A stretch of DNA of 64,000 nucleotides from Shewanella frigidimarina (GCF_003797125.1 NZ_RKKE01000001.1:806001-870000), one strand, 5' to 3'. Counted from the stretch's first letter, positions 1 through 8,990 are shown. Notes: generated from the sequence alone by a model not told the origin. Numbers and translations are program-made.

Positions 1-1645
1 GCACGGTTATGAAGCGCTCAGTCGTGGCCCTAAAAATAGCCCGTTACACACGCCTTTCGCTCTATTTACTACCGCCGAAAAACAAAACTTATTAAGCGAA
101 CTTGAAACCTTATGTCGCAGCATTTCAATTAATGCATTTCACTCACGCCAGCTTAATGGCAAGCTATTTATTAATATTTCACCAAAAGCATTGCTCGATC
201 CCAATCATCCAAAAGGCATGACACTACAGCTTATTAAACAGTTGGGGATCAACCCGTCGGATGTGGTTATTGAATTATCCGAACAATATCCTGCCGACGA
301 TATCGACTTGCTAAAGTCCTGTTTAAACCATTATCGCAATCAAGGGTTTTTAACCGCTATTGATGATTTAGGCGCCGGTTATTCTGGATTACGCTTGTGG
401 TCTGAATTAGCACCAGATTATGTCAAAATCGACCGCCATTTTATTCATCAAATAGATACCACCGCGGTAAAACAAGAGTTTGTCCGCTCTATTGTCGATT
501 TATGCCAAAACTTAACCTGTAAAGTGATCGCAGAAGGCATTGAAACCAATGAGGAACTCACCACTCTAAAACAATTAGGGGTAACCTATTGCCAAGGCTA
601 CTTTCTTGGACGACCAGCTCTCCATCCAAACCAGCAATTTAGCAGTGAACTGAGCACTCCCATGGCTCAACCTAATTCTCGTTATTGTGAAACAGCTGAA
701 AGTTTATGCACCAACGCCATAAAAGCATCTCCTGGTACACAACTTAAAAAAATCAGTCAGACTTTTGCTGAACAACCAGCATTACAAGCCATTGTGGTAA
801 CCGAAAATAACAAGCCATTAGGTATCGTCAATCGCAGCACATTACTCGAGCTATTCAGTACACCTTATGGCCGTGCATTACACGAAAACCGCCCTGCGAA
901 AATGGCAATGGACACCAACGTGTTACACATTGACGCCAACGAACCGCTTACCTATGTCAGTCAATTACTTACCTCAGATTCAGTCAACACGGTAGCGCAA
1001 CAGTTCATTATTTTGCGAAATCAGCAGTTGATTGGCATTGGCCATACTAAAGATTTATTACAACGTATTACTGAACATAGAATAAAAATGGCGCGACACG
1101 CAAACCCTCTCACCAACTTGCCGGGAAATGTGCCAATACAAGAAGAGCTAAAACGCTTAAGGCTACAAAAAAAATCTTACTATCTTGCCTATTTAGATTT
1201 AAGCCATTTTAAACCTTACAACGATATTTATGGATTTTGGCGGGGGGATGAAGTCATTCAGTTAGTAGCAAACTTGTTGCTGCCTTATCAAAATGAACAT
1301 TGTTTTGTTGGCCATATTGGTGGGGACGATTTTGTTATGATAAGCATGCAAGACGACACGCTAACCAATTGCCAAACAATTATTGAACGATTTGAGCAAC
1401 AGAAAATGAGTTTTTATAATGGCGATCACTGGCTGGCGCAAACAATGCAAGCCCAAGACAGACAGGGGCTGCAATTCCAATACCCTTTGGTTTCATTATC
1501 CATTGGGGTTTTACCGCCATTGGTGACCCAGCAAGCAACAGAATATCAAATATCAACGTTAAGCGCCCAGGCCAAAAAGCAGGCAAAAATTGCTTCAAAT
1601 GGATTTTACCTGCATGAAAAACAATCGACATTGCTTAGCTTATAA
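1..1645 (+). CDS. EAL-CBS-GGDEF cyclic-di-GMP protein, 5' end outside window
   Basis: The reading frame is open from base 2, so the gene begins upstream of the window; the internal TTG at 191 is not its start. About 547 residues are visible. An EAL phosphodiesterase domain comes first, with EALSRGP at visible residues 4-10, FINISPK, the DDLGAGY loop, YVKID, AEGIE and QGYFLGRP. All the usual metal and catalytic positions are therefore present and it should hydrolyse c-di-GMP. A CBS pair follows (about 230-350), then a GGDEF domain (about 370-545) whose signature is GGDDF, with no RxxD inhibitory site in front. The cyclase half may be weak or only bind GTP. The order EAL-CBS-GGDEF is a known architecture. 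Its stop overlaps the stop of the convergent DUF3016 gene. Domain calls are secure; net activity is inference. Confidence 0.93.
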   Translation, partial: HGYEALSRGPKNSPLHTPFALFTTAEKQNLLSELETLCRSISINAFHSRQLNGKLFINISPKALLDPNHPKGMTLQLIKQLGINPSDVVIELSEQYPADDIDLLKSCLNHYRNQGFLTAIDDLGAGYSGLRLWSELAPDYVKIDRHFIHQIDTTAVKQEFVRSIVDLCQNLTCKVIAEGIETNEELTTLKQLGVTYCQGYFLGRPALHPNQQFSSELSTPMAQPNSRYCETAESLCTNAIKASPGTQLKKISQTFAEQPALQAIVVTENNKPLGIVNRSTLLELFSTPYGRALHENRPAKMAMDTNVLHIDANEPLTYVSQLLTSDSVNTVAQQFIILRNQQLIGIGHTKDLLQRITEHRIKMARHANPLTNLPGNVPIQEELKRLRLQKKSYYLAYLDLSHFKPYNDIYGFWRGDEVIQLVANLLLPYQNEHCFVGHIGGDDFVMISMQDDTLTNCQTIIERFEQQKMSFYNGDHWLAQTMQAQDRQGLQFQYPLVSLSIGVLPPLVTQQATEYQISTLSAQAKKQAKIASNGFYLHEKQSTLLSL

Positions 1646-2164
1646 TTTGGGAGCTACCGTTTTTTGTAACCAATCATCAAATAAGTTGGTTTCATATTGA
1701 AACGGTCTGTTATTGAAATTACGCGTATTGTTCATAAAACTCATGTCGATAATTTTTTCATCTCCAGCAATAATGACTTTGTCACCTTCATTTATGCTGT
1801 AACTAAACGTCGCTCTGGGTGGATATAAATCTTTTACAATACGTAAATCACCTGGCGTAGCCCCAAATGTTGGTCGCATGTCTCCTGCTAAATCAAGGTT
1901 AGTCACTTGCATTTGCAACGTCTGCCCTGGCTTAAGGATTTTTTCAGCTTGTTTATTGATGTTTTTGGTTAAGGTTTCAAATAAACGGTTTTCAAAGCGC
2001 GACTGAAGTTCATTTGAAGTTTTGATATCACGAAAATCTTTTGGATTTTGCCACTCAATTTTAACCAGCCCCACTTCGGTAACCGGGTTCGGTTCTGACG
2101 CATCTTCGGCCATGGCAACTTGGCATACCAATACCGGTGCAAGCAGTAAATATTTTACGTTCAT
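1640..2164 (-). CDS. DUF3016 family exported protein
   Basis: A 174-residue protein with an N-terminal signal peptide ending near AMA-ED, then a compact domain (VGLVKIEWQNPKDFRD near residues 32-47, and AGDEKIIDMSF near 133-143) that I recognise as the DUF3016 pattern found in Shewanella and relatives. It is probably periplasmic and its function is unknown. The ATG at 2164 is preceded by GGAGG at good spacing. The stop codon overlaps the stop of the convergent EAL-CBS-GGDEF gene. The 221 bases upstream of its start hold no gene. Confidence 0.82.
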   Translation of the reverse strand: MNVKYLLLAPVLVCQVAMAEDASEPNPVTEVGLVKIEWQNPKDFRDIKTSNELQSRFENRLFETLTKNINKQAEKILKPGQTLQMQVTNLDLAGDMRPTFGATPGDLRIVKDLYPPRATFSYSINEGDKVIIAGDEKIIDMSFMNNTRNFNNRPFQYETNLFDDWLQKTVAPKL

Positions 2165-2385
2165 AATAGACCTCCAAAGGGCTTAAGACGCTTACAACAC
2201 AACCGCCTCAAACGGTAGGTTAAACAATCAATTCAGCACGTCATGTTTAACGTTTATCTAAACTGTTGTTGTCATATTGCAATGCGGATAATCGTCATTA
2301 AATTGAATGTTAGCCATCTAGCCAGCATCATATGTAATAACTATAGACCTGTTAAGCTGAACCAACGCTTAACAGTTTCATCCCA

Positions 2386-2895
2386 CTAAAAAGGAAACCG
2401 TGCGCTCAATAAAGGATAGGTTTGACGCATTATTTTTGGCTTGGTACTGAATTTTTTACCCACTGGTGCGTTCAGCCCAGATGGCACAAACGGCAACTCA
2501 TCCCCATTACGGTCTTCGTAAATTTTACCTGCAATTAAATCGTACTCTTCTACAAACGGGTAAGCATAATCATCCACTAACGGCCATTGTGCTAACTCAC
2601 CCAAGCAATCAGGATTGGCAATAACCTTGTCATACCATTGCTGACCTAACGACAGTAAAAAACATCTAAACTCGGCAAAGGCATAGTCAGAGTCGCAACC
2701 GGTAATGATGTATGCCGCGCCCCAAACTGACCATAAATAACTACGGCGTAATTGTTGGCCTAACATTTTATCAAATGTCTTTAGCGCTTCATCATCCAAG
2801 ACTTGCAATTGTTCGCGTAAACGCAATTCAAGATCAGCAGAAGACTGCTCCGGTTGATCTCGTGTTACTAGCGCCCAAAAATGTGTTTCTGTCAT
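2386..2895 (-). CDS. DUF4240 domain-containing protein
   Basis: A cytoplasmic protein of 169 residues without signal or membrane segments. The pattern FWALV near the N-terminus, then DDEALKTFDKMLGQQL, the Trp-rich SYLWSVWGAAYIITGC and the YAFAEFRCFLLSLGQ stretch match DUF4240, a family often found near SMI1/WGR-type proteins. No catalytic motif is evident. I use the ATG at 2895 rather than the TTG three bases upstream. The protein reads to its normal C-terminus. It is divergent from the small membrane protein at 2953. Confidence 0.75.
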   Translation of the reverse strand: MTETHFWALVTRDQPEQSSADLELRLREQLQVLDDEALKTFDKMLGQQLRRSYLWSVWGAAYIITGCDSDYAFAEFRCFLLSLGQQWYDKVIANPDCLGELAQWPLVDDYAYPFVEEYDLIAGKIYEDRNGDELPFVPSGLNAPVGKKFSTKPKIMRQTYPLLSARFPF

Positions 2896-2952
2896 CAAAA
2901 TGTATCCATCACTCTATTTTGTGAGATATTCTACCTCAAATTTTCCAGCTAG

Positions 2953-3360
2953 ATGATCAATATGAACCAAAATGCAGCCCCCCGAATGCCAATTAGAGTC
3001 ATGCTTCTTATCTCACTGTATGTTGTACTCACTCTTATTGCTATTTGGCGCGCGACAACTTATCAAGCATATGATTTATTAACACTGGGAGTGATACCGG
3101 TTTTTATTGGCTTAATCAAACGTGCGGCATGGACAAAAGTACTGTTGATCAGTTATGTATGCTTACAAACTCTCGGACTTGCAGCGATGACTACAACAGC
3201 AGTGATTGCTTATCAAATCACCCCTGATGACGTAAAACTGGTGTTTCAAGGTTATAACATTCCATTGATCCCACTGTGGTTGTTACTGTTGAGCGTGGTG
3301 GTATTTCAATGGTGGGTTGGACTGTCTAACGTGACTAGAGACTATCTCGTTAAAAAGTAA
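2953..3360 (+). CDS. hypothetical four-helix inner-membrane protein
   Basis: A 135-residue hydrophobic protein with four predicted membrane spans (about residues 13-31, 38-52, 61-86 and 104-122). I do not recognise a named family. Two in-frame ATGs (2953 and 2962) are possible and neither has a strong Shine-Dalgarno sequence. It is a single-gene unit closed by a clear hairpin terminator at 3381-3409. Function unknown. Confidence 0.65.
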   Translation: MINMNQNAAPRMPIRVMLLISLYVVLTLIAIWRATTYQAYDLLTLGVIPVFIGLIKRAAWTKVLLISYVCLQTLGLAAMTTTAVIAYQITPDDVKLVFQGYNIPLIPLWLLLLSVVVFQWWVGLSNVTRDYLVKK

Positions 3361-3380
3361 GCATAAAATGCTATTACTCA

Positions 3381-3409
3381 GGCCTGACTGCCATCCTCAG
3401 GCCATTTTT
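3381..3409 (+). terminator. rho-independent terminator
   Basis: GGCCTGA (3381-3387) pairs with TCAGGCC (3397-3403) and is followed by ATTTTTA. It lies 20 bases after the stop of the small membrane-protein gene and before the two-receiver gene. A TATAAT-like -10 for the next gene follows at 3414-3419. Confidence 0.8.
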
Positions 3410-3482
3410 AGTGTATAATTCGCTCATGCGCGCAACATTAAAACAACAAAATAATAATAAATATATCTGTGGAACGTGAATT

Positions 3483-4280
3483 ATGACTAGTCTATCCCCA
3501 AGTGAATTATCCATCCTATTACTTGAGCCTTCAGAGACTCAACGTAAAATTATCATTACACGTCTTCAGCAAGAAGGAGTGAGTAGCATTCAAACTGCCG
3601 CAACGATCGCTGAAGCCAAAACAATTATTCAACGCCATAAACCTGACTTAATCGCCAGTGCGCTGCATTTTGTCGATGGTGAAGCCACAGAGCTACTGCA
3701 GTACATCAAAAGTACCCCCGCATTAAATGATATTCAATTTATGCTGGTTTCCAGTGAGTGTCGCCGTGAACAACTCGAAATCTTTAGGCAATCAGGTGTT
3801 GTCGCCATTTTGCCTAAGCCATTTAATGCAGAGCATTTAGCCACGGCACTTAATTCAACCATTGATTTACTCAGCCACGACGAGCTGGATTTAAGCCACT
3901 TTGACGTGCATAACATCAGGGTGTTAGTGGTTGATGATAGCCGAATGGCGCGTAATGTGATTAAACGCACTATTGGTAACTTAGGGATGCAACTGATTAC
4001 TGAAGCGGTTGATGGTGAGCAGGCTATCAATCTGATGAAAGAAAACATGTATGACTTAGTGATAACCGACTACAACATGCCTTCGGTAGATGGATTAGCA
4101 TTAACGCAATATATCCGTAACCACAGTCAACAATCACATATCCCGATTCTAATGGTGTCGTCAGAAGCCAATGATACCCACCTAAGTAATGTATTTAGTG
4201 CAGGGGTTAACGCCTTATGTGATAAACCTTTCGAACCACAGTTAGTAAAGAAAATTCTTTACCAACTGCTAGAAGAATAA
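3483..4280 (+). CDS. tandem-receiver response regulator (pseudo-receiver + CheY-like receiver)
   Basis: A protein of 265 residues made of two REC domains and no output domain. Domain 1 (about 8-120) has lost the phospho-acceptor: the usual Asp position reads PDLIASALHF, although KPF near its end is kept, so it is a pseudo-receiver. Domain 2 (about 140-262) is complete, with the acidic pair in VVDDS, the acceptor Asp in ITDYNMP, MVSSE and CDKPF. It most resembles CheY/diguanylate-cyclase-type input modules, and the partner kinase is not in the window. The start has GGAA eight bases upstream. It is likely a signalling adaptor working through protein contacts; that role is inference. Confidence 0.9.
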   Translation: MTSLSPSELSILLLEPSETQRKIIITRLQQEGVSSIQTAATIAEAKTIIQRHKPDLIASALHFVDGEATELLQYIKSTPALNDIQFMLVSSECRREQLEIFRQSGVVAILPKPFNAEHLATALNSTIDLLSHDELDLSHFDVHNIRVLVVDDSRMARNVIKRTIGNLGMQLITEAVDGEQAINLMKENMYDLVITDYNMPSVDGLALTQYIRNHSQQSHIPILMVSSEANDTHLSNVFSAGVNALCDKPFEPQLVKKILYQLLEE

Positions 4281-4435
4281 CCACAGAGCGAAAAAAGACA
4301 TTATTTGTACTGATTTTGCTGTAAAACCACTACAGATACTGAATTTATGGGATAAAGTGCTTTTAAACCAGCATGGCTTGTGGCATGTTATTCATGTTTT
4401 AAAAAACACTTCTATGGAAAGCAGAGAATATCAAT

Positions 4436-4708
4436 ATGAACAAAAGTGAATTAATTGCAAAAATCGCTGAAAATGCGGAACTAACTAAAGCTGAAGCTGG
4501 CCGCGCACTAAAATCTTTCGAAGAAGCGGTAACTGAGGCCATGAAAAATGGTGATAAAATTTCTATTGTTGGTTTTGGTTCTTTTGAAACCACTCAACGT
4601 GCCGCACGTACAGGCCGTAACCCGCAAACTGGCAAAGAAATTCAAATTGCTGCAGCTACTGTGCCTAAGTTTAAAGCTGGTAAAACACTAAAAGATAGCG
4701 TTAATTAA
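4436..4708 (+). CDS. hup: HU family DNA-binding protein
   Basis: A 90-residue nucleoid protein, typical HU length. It has the HU dimer helices at the N-terminus ([12 protein letters not shown]), the VGFGSFE turn, and the DNA-binding arm with the invariant [10 protein letters not shown] motif (residues about 61-70) ending in LKDSVN. It bends DNA and organises the nucleoid. The sequence is closer to HU-alpha/beta than to IHF, but I cannot decide between hupA and hupB. It is monocistronic, ending in the hairpin at 4735-4760. Confidence 0.95.
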   Translation: MNKSELIAKIAENAELTKAEAGRALKSFEEAVTEAMKNGDKISIVGFGSFETTQRAARTGRNPQTGKEIQIAAATVPKFKAGKTLKDSVN

Positions 4709-4734
4709 TTATACGCTCAGTCTTTTTTTGATAG

Positions 4735-4760
4735 AAACCTCCTCTGTGGAGGTTTTTTAT
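4735..4760 (+). terminator. rho-independent terminator of the HU gene
   Basis: AAACCTCC (4735-4742) pairs with GGAGGTTT (4748-4755) around a TCTGT loop, followed by a T run. It is 26 bases after the HU stop codon. Confidence 0.92.
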
Positions 4761-5102
4761 TGGTTATTTTTCAGCTTTGCTTATTCTGTTATCCAGATAC
4801 CCGAGTTAAATTAATAATATAGACCACCTCAGACCACCTACTATCCCACAGCAAAACGCTAATCTACTCAATATAAGCGAATATCTAACGCCGATGTATT
4901 GTTGCACATTAAAAGTGCGCTCCTGCATCATTTAGCAGCAACAAAGATGCAACAAAATGATCCAGAACTACATAACTTACTAATTTAAAATGTAAAAAAA
5001 TATTGGCATGCGATTCGCTAATTAATCTTCAGACAAACCAACATTGAGCTCATTTAATGCTACATAAATGCCTCAGTGATAATAAAACTTTAAGGGATGA
5101 AG
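4761..5102. other. intergenic region, no gene seen
   Basis: About 340 AT-rich bases between the HU terminator and the TorF-type porin gene. I see no ORF with codon structure, RNA gene or repeat. The last 60 bases presumably hold the porin promoter. AAGGG at 5092-5096 is the ribosome binding site that fixes the downstream start at 5103. Confidence 0.6.
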
Positions 5103-5789
5103 ATGAAAAAATCACTATATCAAGCAATTGCGTTATCAACAGGCTTATTACTAAGCGGCTCAGCCCTTGCTGAAGTCACTGGCAATATTGGCGCAACATC
5201 GAACTACTTATGGCGTGGCACCACACAAACCAATAATGAAGCAGCCGTTCAAGGTGGCATTGACTATGCTCATGAGTCTGGATTTTATGCCGGTACTTGG
5301 GTATCAAATGTCGATTTTGGTGATGAAACCAGTTACGAACTAGACCTTTATGGTGGTTATGGCGGTAACTTTACTGAAGACCTAACTTACGACATCAGCT
5401 ACCTTTATTATGCTTACCCAGATGCTGGTGGCAGTATTGATTTTGGTGAAGTGGCCTTGGTGCTTGGATGGAAATGGTTAGATGTTGGTTATTCTCAAGT
5501 GATCAACGCTGACTCTGATGTGTCTGGTGCAAGTGACGAAACAGATTGGAACTATATTCAAGCCAATGCCAGTTTCCCGTTAACAGAAAAGCTCAGCATT
5601 GCATTCCACTACGGTTATTCACAAGGCGATGTTGTTGAAGATTTATTTGGCGACACCTATGCAGACTACAACGTGACTTTAAGCGCTGAAACAGACCTAG
5701 GAACAGTCTCATTTATGGCCTCTGACACAGACTTGCCAGACAATGATGCTAAAGTTGTTTTAGGTTACTCATATGGCTTTAGCCTATAA
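5103..5789 (+). CDS. TorF family putative outer-membrane porin
   Basis: An exported beta-barrel protein of 228 residues. A signal peptide ends near ALA-EV. The mature start VTGNIGATSNYLWRG and the repeated GGxDY/GFYAGTW strands match the TorF/TIGR02001 group of small porin-like proteins. Predicted location is the outer membrane; the substrate is unknown. An ATG at 5097 directly abuts the AAGGG ribosome binding site, so I start at the ATG at 5103 (spacing 6). It ends in the aromatic YSYGFSL typical of barrel C-termini. It is a single-gene unit with a strong terminator. Confidence 0.85.
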   Translation: MKKSLYQAIALSTGLLLSGSALAEVTGNIGATSNYLWRGTTQTNNEAAVQGGIDYAHESGFYAGTWVSNVDFGDETSYELDLYGGYGGNFTEDLTYDISYLYYAYPDAGGSIDFGEVALVLGWKWLDVGYSQVINADSDVSGASDETDWNYIQANASFPLTEKLSIAFHYGYSQGDVVEDLFGDTYADYNVTLSAETDLGTVSFMASDTDLPDNDAKVVLGYSYGFSL

Positions 5790-5834
5790 CGAGTAACCCT
5801 ATCGCACATGCGCTTTGCTGTATTCGTGTTATCG

Positions 5835-5865
5835 ACGCCACCTAATTGAAGGTGGCGTTTTTTTA
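5835..5865 (+). terminator. rho-independent terminator
   Basis: ACGCCACC (5835-5842) pairs with GGTGGCGT (5851-5858), followed by seven T. It closes the TorF-type porin gene. Confidence 0.92.
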
Positions 5866-6108
5866 CCTGCTTGAAAGCGGAGCATTATCTACGCTCAGCA
5901 CATCCAGAATATTTGATCACAAGCACACTCTACGCACCAGCTAGTTGGTTTTACTAGCAAGAAAAACAATTAATGCTAAGCTCAAAGAGAAAGGTAAAAA
6001 TAGCTGTCCAACTGAGGAAAAATATTTTACTTCCCTATTTAGGTTTTTTTAGTTAGAAAATGCTCATTGAATTAATACCACGCTTTTATTCAACATGAGG
6101 GTTTTGTT

Positions 6109-6285
6109 ATGGCTAATCTTAGTGAAAGAGTGCCTGATGACACAGAAATGGACGCGATGACAACGCCTAGAAACGTTAAATCCGCCGAAACATTACAACA
6201 TAAACGCCAAGTAAAACGCAGATTAGAAGATTTCCTCGAACAAGCTCAATTACGTAAAGCGATTGGTGACGACGACTTTTTCTAA
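6109..6285 (+). CDS. small charged protein, PA3496-like
   Basis: A 58-residue ORF beginning ATGGCTAATC and ending with DDDFF. It is hydrophilic with no membrane segment. The C-terminal half, KRQVKRRLEDFLEQAQLRK then an acidic tail, resembles the short PA3496-type envelope-integrity proteins of gammaproteobacteria (a basic helix followed by an acidic end). That assignment is tentative. Support for a real gene is the charged, well-formed helix, a plausible AACATGAGGG leader and an 11-bp perfect terminator hairpin six bases after the stop. Confidence 0.6.
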   Translation: MANLSERVPDDTEMDAMTTPRNVKSAETLQHKRQVKRRLEDFLEQAQLRKAIGDDDFF

Positions 6286-6290
6286 AAAAT

Positions 6291-6325
6291 AGGGATAAAC
6301 GCCAATGTCGTTTATCCCTGTCTAT
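6291..6325 (+). terminator. rho-independent terminator, probably bidirectional
   Basis: A perfect 11-bp stem: AGGGATAAACG (6291-6301) with CGTTTATCCCT (6309-6319), loop CCAATGT. It is preceded by an A run and followed by the U-rich GTCTATTTT. It sits between the 58-residue gene and the convergent PDC-sensor gene and may serve both. Confidence 0.8.
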
Positions 6326-6369
6326 TTTAAGCGAGCGAACTTAGGCACTACTAAGCGCTAATTAATTGC

Positions 6370-7347
6370 CTATTCATTTTTAGTTTGTACACGCCTAGTG
6401 TGCTTACCAACTTGTGCTTGTGTGAGTAGCAGCTCAGCTTTGGCACCTAGATACACATATATCCCTAACCCAACCAATAGCCCCACGACCGCTAACATCA
6501 TCAAAATGGCAGGCTCAATATATTGTTTTTCTCCCAGCGATGCTTTAAACATCGTCAGCAAAGCTTCAATTGAAATCGCAATCAAAATGGTCGAAATAAA
6601 CCGCGTAATCGTTCTACGAGTCGAGCTGTGACGGAAGATATCTTTATGCATCAGCACTTCTTCTTCCAAAATGGTTTTACCCAAATCAAAAATAGCTAAT
6701 GCCAATGTAAGAAAAATGATAATACCAAAGGGCTGTAGCGGATCATGGGTCGCAGATATTTGGCTAAACAAGGCATAAATATCGCGGATCACGGTCCACA
6801 TGAGTACGCTCACCAACACAAACAGACACAATACAATCGCAGTATAAATACTTTTAAAAAACGGAGACATTTTACGCCGAGCACTGTCGCCCATCATAAA
6901 CTCGATCAATCGTGTTAGGTTGACATCAATAACCACAATAACCACTTGCCCAGAGGCCGATTTAATCATTTGCGATGCCGACAAGCACAACCCACCACCA
7001 GAGTTTGATAAATAGGGTCGAGTAATATGAACGGTGTCGATAGCAGTCAATTGAGTAAAATAAGGTCGCTGGCTTCGGTCAACATGATGACCGCAAGCCA
7101 TTAGCTTAACTTGCTGATTAATGACGCTGATATTAGGACAAATCTGCATCCCTTGCTCATCAAGTAAATAAATGAGTTCCACAAAAGGATAACTAATCGC
7201 CATGTCTTCAAAAATTTTAGCCGAAATGGGTTGTTCGAATAAATTAATATCTCCCACACCGATCAAAATAGATTCTAATAATTCGTGTACCAGATGTTCA
7301 TATTCATGGTAACGCTCGATCACACTTAAATAGCTCATCGCTGCCAT
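6370..7347 (-). CDS. PDC/Cache sensor-domain inner-membrane protein
   Basis: A 325-residue protein. The N-terminal 160 residues look like a PDC/Cache sensor fold, with YPFVELIYLLDEQG followed by DRSQRPYFTQL, the hallmark pattern before the ligand pocket. Four membrane segments follow (about 168-188, 205-225, 248-266 and 278-300). No kinase, GGDEF or chemotaxis output domain is present, so any signal must be passed within the membrane or to a partner. The membrane part looks loosely like PsiE-type four-helix proteins. The ATG at 7347 has AAGGAAAA eight bases before it. Family known only as conserved hypothetical; function not established. Confidence 0.7.
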   Translation of the reverse strand: MAAMSYLSVIERYHEYEHLVHELLESILIGVGDINLFEQPISAKIFEDMAISYPFVELIYLLDEQGMQICPNISVINQQVKLMACGHHVDRSQRPYFTQLTAIDTVHITRPYLSNSGGGLCLSASQMIKSASGQVVIVVIDVNLTRLIEFMMGDSARRKMSPFFKSIYTAIVLCLFVLVSVLMWTVIRDIYALFSQISATHDPLQPFGIIIFLTLALAIFDLGKTILEEEVLMHKDIFRHSSTRRTITRFISTILIAISIEALLTMFKASLGEKQYIEPAILMMLAVVGLLVGLGIYVYLGAKAELLLTQAQVGKHTRRVQTKNE

Positions 7348-7581
7348 AGGTTTTCCTTTTAATCTCGATTACTTTAGCTAAAGCAGTTTTAATGCCAAGT
7401 AAATAAGCTATTATTTTTAGAGACTTAAATAAAGTGTCTGGAAGGAATTGCGATATAAACTGATTTATCGCACCAAAACAGTGCTACATTTGAGGTGTTT
7501 TTTCATTGCCGTTTTGCAATCAACATCTGCTAATATAAGTGCTAATACTGCTTACAATATTTTCAAGATTAGGAAAAGACA

Positions 7582-8934
7582 ATGTCTGACTCTTTATTGC
7601 GTTATCAACAAGATATTCGTCGTTTTTCTGATGAATTAATTCGTATCCAAGCACCGATTAAAATTTTAGACTCGATAAAATGGCCAAGACAAGTTGAAGA
7701 TGGCTTTTTAGCTAAACAAAGCAAAGAGTTACCCAATATCAGCAATGATTTTTATCAATCGATTCCTTTATCATTTAACGCAGATCAGACCCAAACCGAC
7801 CTACAAGGGTTAAAAAATGCCGTTGAGCGAGGTTTAGGTAAACGCGATAAGTTAGGTAAAATTTTACTAGCTAACATTGATCAATATCGGATCGTGATAG
7901 ACATGCTACACAATCGTGGCAAGCCAATGTTTGGTAAACTCAGTCAAGAATTGTATGGCAGTGCCAGCCACAAATTACATGGCGATCGTCATACGGTACG
8001 CCAACTGGGCGATCGTTTAAGCCATATATTTTCGTTACCTGCTGCGCGCCACATGAGTAACCGTCATCCAAAAATTATCACCGCACCAGAAGCGGTCAAT
8101 GTTCTCAGTGAGCGTTTAGTAAAATATTTTCACAACGATGAAATTCACGTTAAATTGAGCGATGGTATTGTGTCTGACGCTGCTGTAGGTGGTGACACCG
8201 TAAAACTCAATACCCGTGCCATGTTCAGCGAATCTGATTTGAATGTGTATGAAGTACACGAAGGCTGGGTTCATGTGGGCACCACGCTTAATGGTCGTGC
8301 GCAACCACATGCGACTTGGCTCAGTGTCGGTTCACCACGAGTGACAGCGTCGCAAGAAGGCTTAGCAGTGTTGATGGAAATGCTGACCTTAAGCTCAAAT
8401 CCGGGCCGTGCACGCCGAATTAGCGATCGTGTATCTGCTGTCGACATGGCTGAACAAGGTGCCGACTTTATTGAGGTCTATCGCTACTTTAGAAACCTAA
8501 ACCTGAGTTCAAAAGACAGTTATCGTGTCACTCAACGGGTATTTCGTGGTGGTATGGTCGGCGGTGGCAGCTTTTTCACTAAAGATATCTCCTACGTACG
8601 CGGTTATGTTGAAAACATTAACTTTATCCGTAGCGCCATTAGCACGGGTTTACCAGAGTTAATCCCTATGCTGTTTTTAGGTAAATTAGCCATCGAAGAC
8701 ATTCCGGTTCTGTATCAAGCTTACCAGGAAGGCATTATTGCCCGACCTAAATATTTACCACCGATGTTTGAAGACATCAGCGGCCTTTATGCCTGGTTTG
8801 GCTTTGCGTCCGGTATCGGCAATATCGACTTAAAAGGGGTGCAACGTCATTTTGCACGCCAATTCAAAAATGTTGTCCCTACTTCTGCAGTCGACTTATT
8901 TGAAGATTCAGAGTTTGATAACAACTTCGAATAA
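7582..8934 (+). CDS. DUF1704/QEGLA-motif protein, MATCAP-like metallopeptidase
   Basis: A 450-residue protein of the family annotated as flavohemoglobin-expression-modulating QEGLA motif protein (DUF1704, PF08014). It carries HEGWVH at 226-231, an HExxxH arrangement, and SQEGLAVL at 257-264, providing the Glu expected for a third metal ligand. The related eukaryotic MATCAP proteins are zinc peptidases that trim tubulin tails; the bacterial substrate is unknown. It is cytoplasmic, with no signal peptide. The start at 7582 has AGGAAAAG upstream. The function name in databases rests on weak evidence; peptidase activity here is inference from motif and family. Confidence 0.88.
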   Translation: MSDSLLRYQQDIRRFSDELIRIQAPIKILDSIKWPRQVEDGFLAKQSKELPNISNDFYQSIPLSFNADQTQTDLQGLKNAVERGLGKRDKLGKILLANIDQYRIVIDMLHNRGKPMFGKLSQELYGSASHKLHGDRHTVRQLGDRLSHIFSLPAARHMSNRHPKIITAPEAVNVLSERLVKYFHNDEIHVKLSDGIVSDAAVGGDTVKLNTRAMFSESDLNVYEVHEGWVHVGTTLNGRAQPHATWLSVGSPRVTASQEGLAVLMEMLTLSSNPGRARRISDRVSAVDMAEQGADFIEVYRYFRNLNLSSKDSYRVTQRVFRGGMVGGGSFFTKDISYVRGYVENINFIRSAISTGLPELIPMLFLGKLAIEDIPVLYQAYQEGIIARPKYLPPMFEDISGLYAWFGFASGIGNIDLKGVQRHFARQFKNVVPTSAVDLFEDSEFDNNFE

Positions 8935-8964
8935 GCGACAGTCATAGGTTAGTAAACGAATAGG

Positions 8965-8990
8965 CTAAGTGTGGCATAAGTCACACTTAG
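8965..8990. promoter_or_regulatory. CRP-like operator
   Basis: TGTGG-CATAAG-TCACA (8970-8985) matches nine of ten positions of the CRP consensus TGTGA-N6-TCACA. The flanks extend the symmetry to 10-base arms (CTAAG...CTTAG). It lies about 85 bases before the start of the HlyD-ABC operon, a usual place for activation. It could also fold as a hairpin behind the DUF1704 gene, but no T run follows. Confidence 0.55.

Noticed and set aside
191..1645. A 484-residue gene starting at the TTG at 191
   Set aside because: The frame is open to base 2 and includes the EAL signature upstream; the true start lies before the window.
7448..7639. A 63-codon ORF overlapping the DUF1704 start
   Set aside because: No ribosome site, overlaps the conserved start of the peptidase gene and encodes no recognisable sequence.
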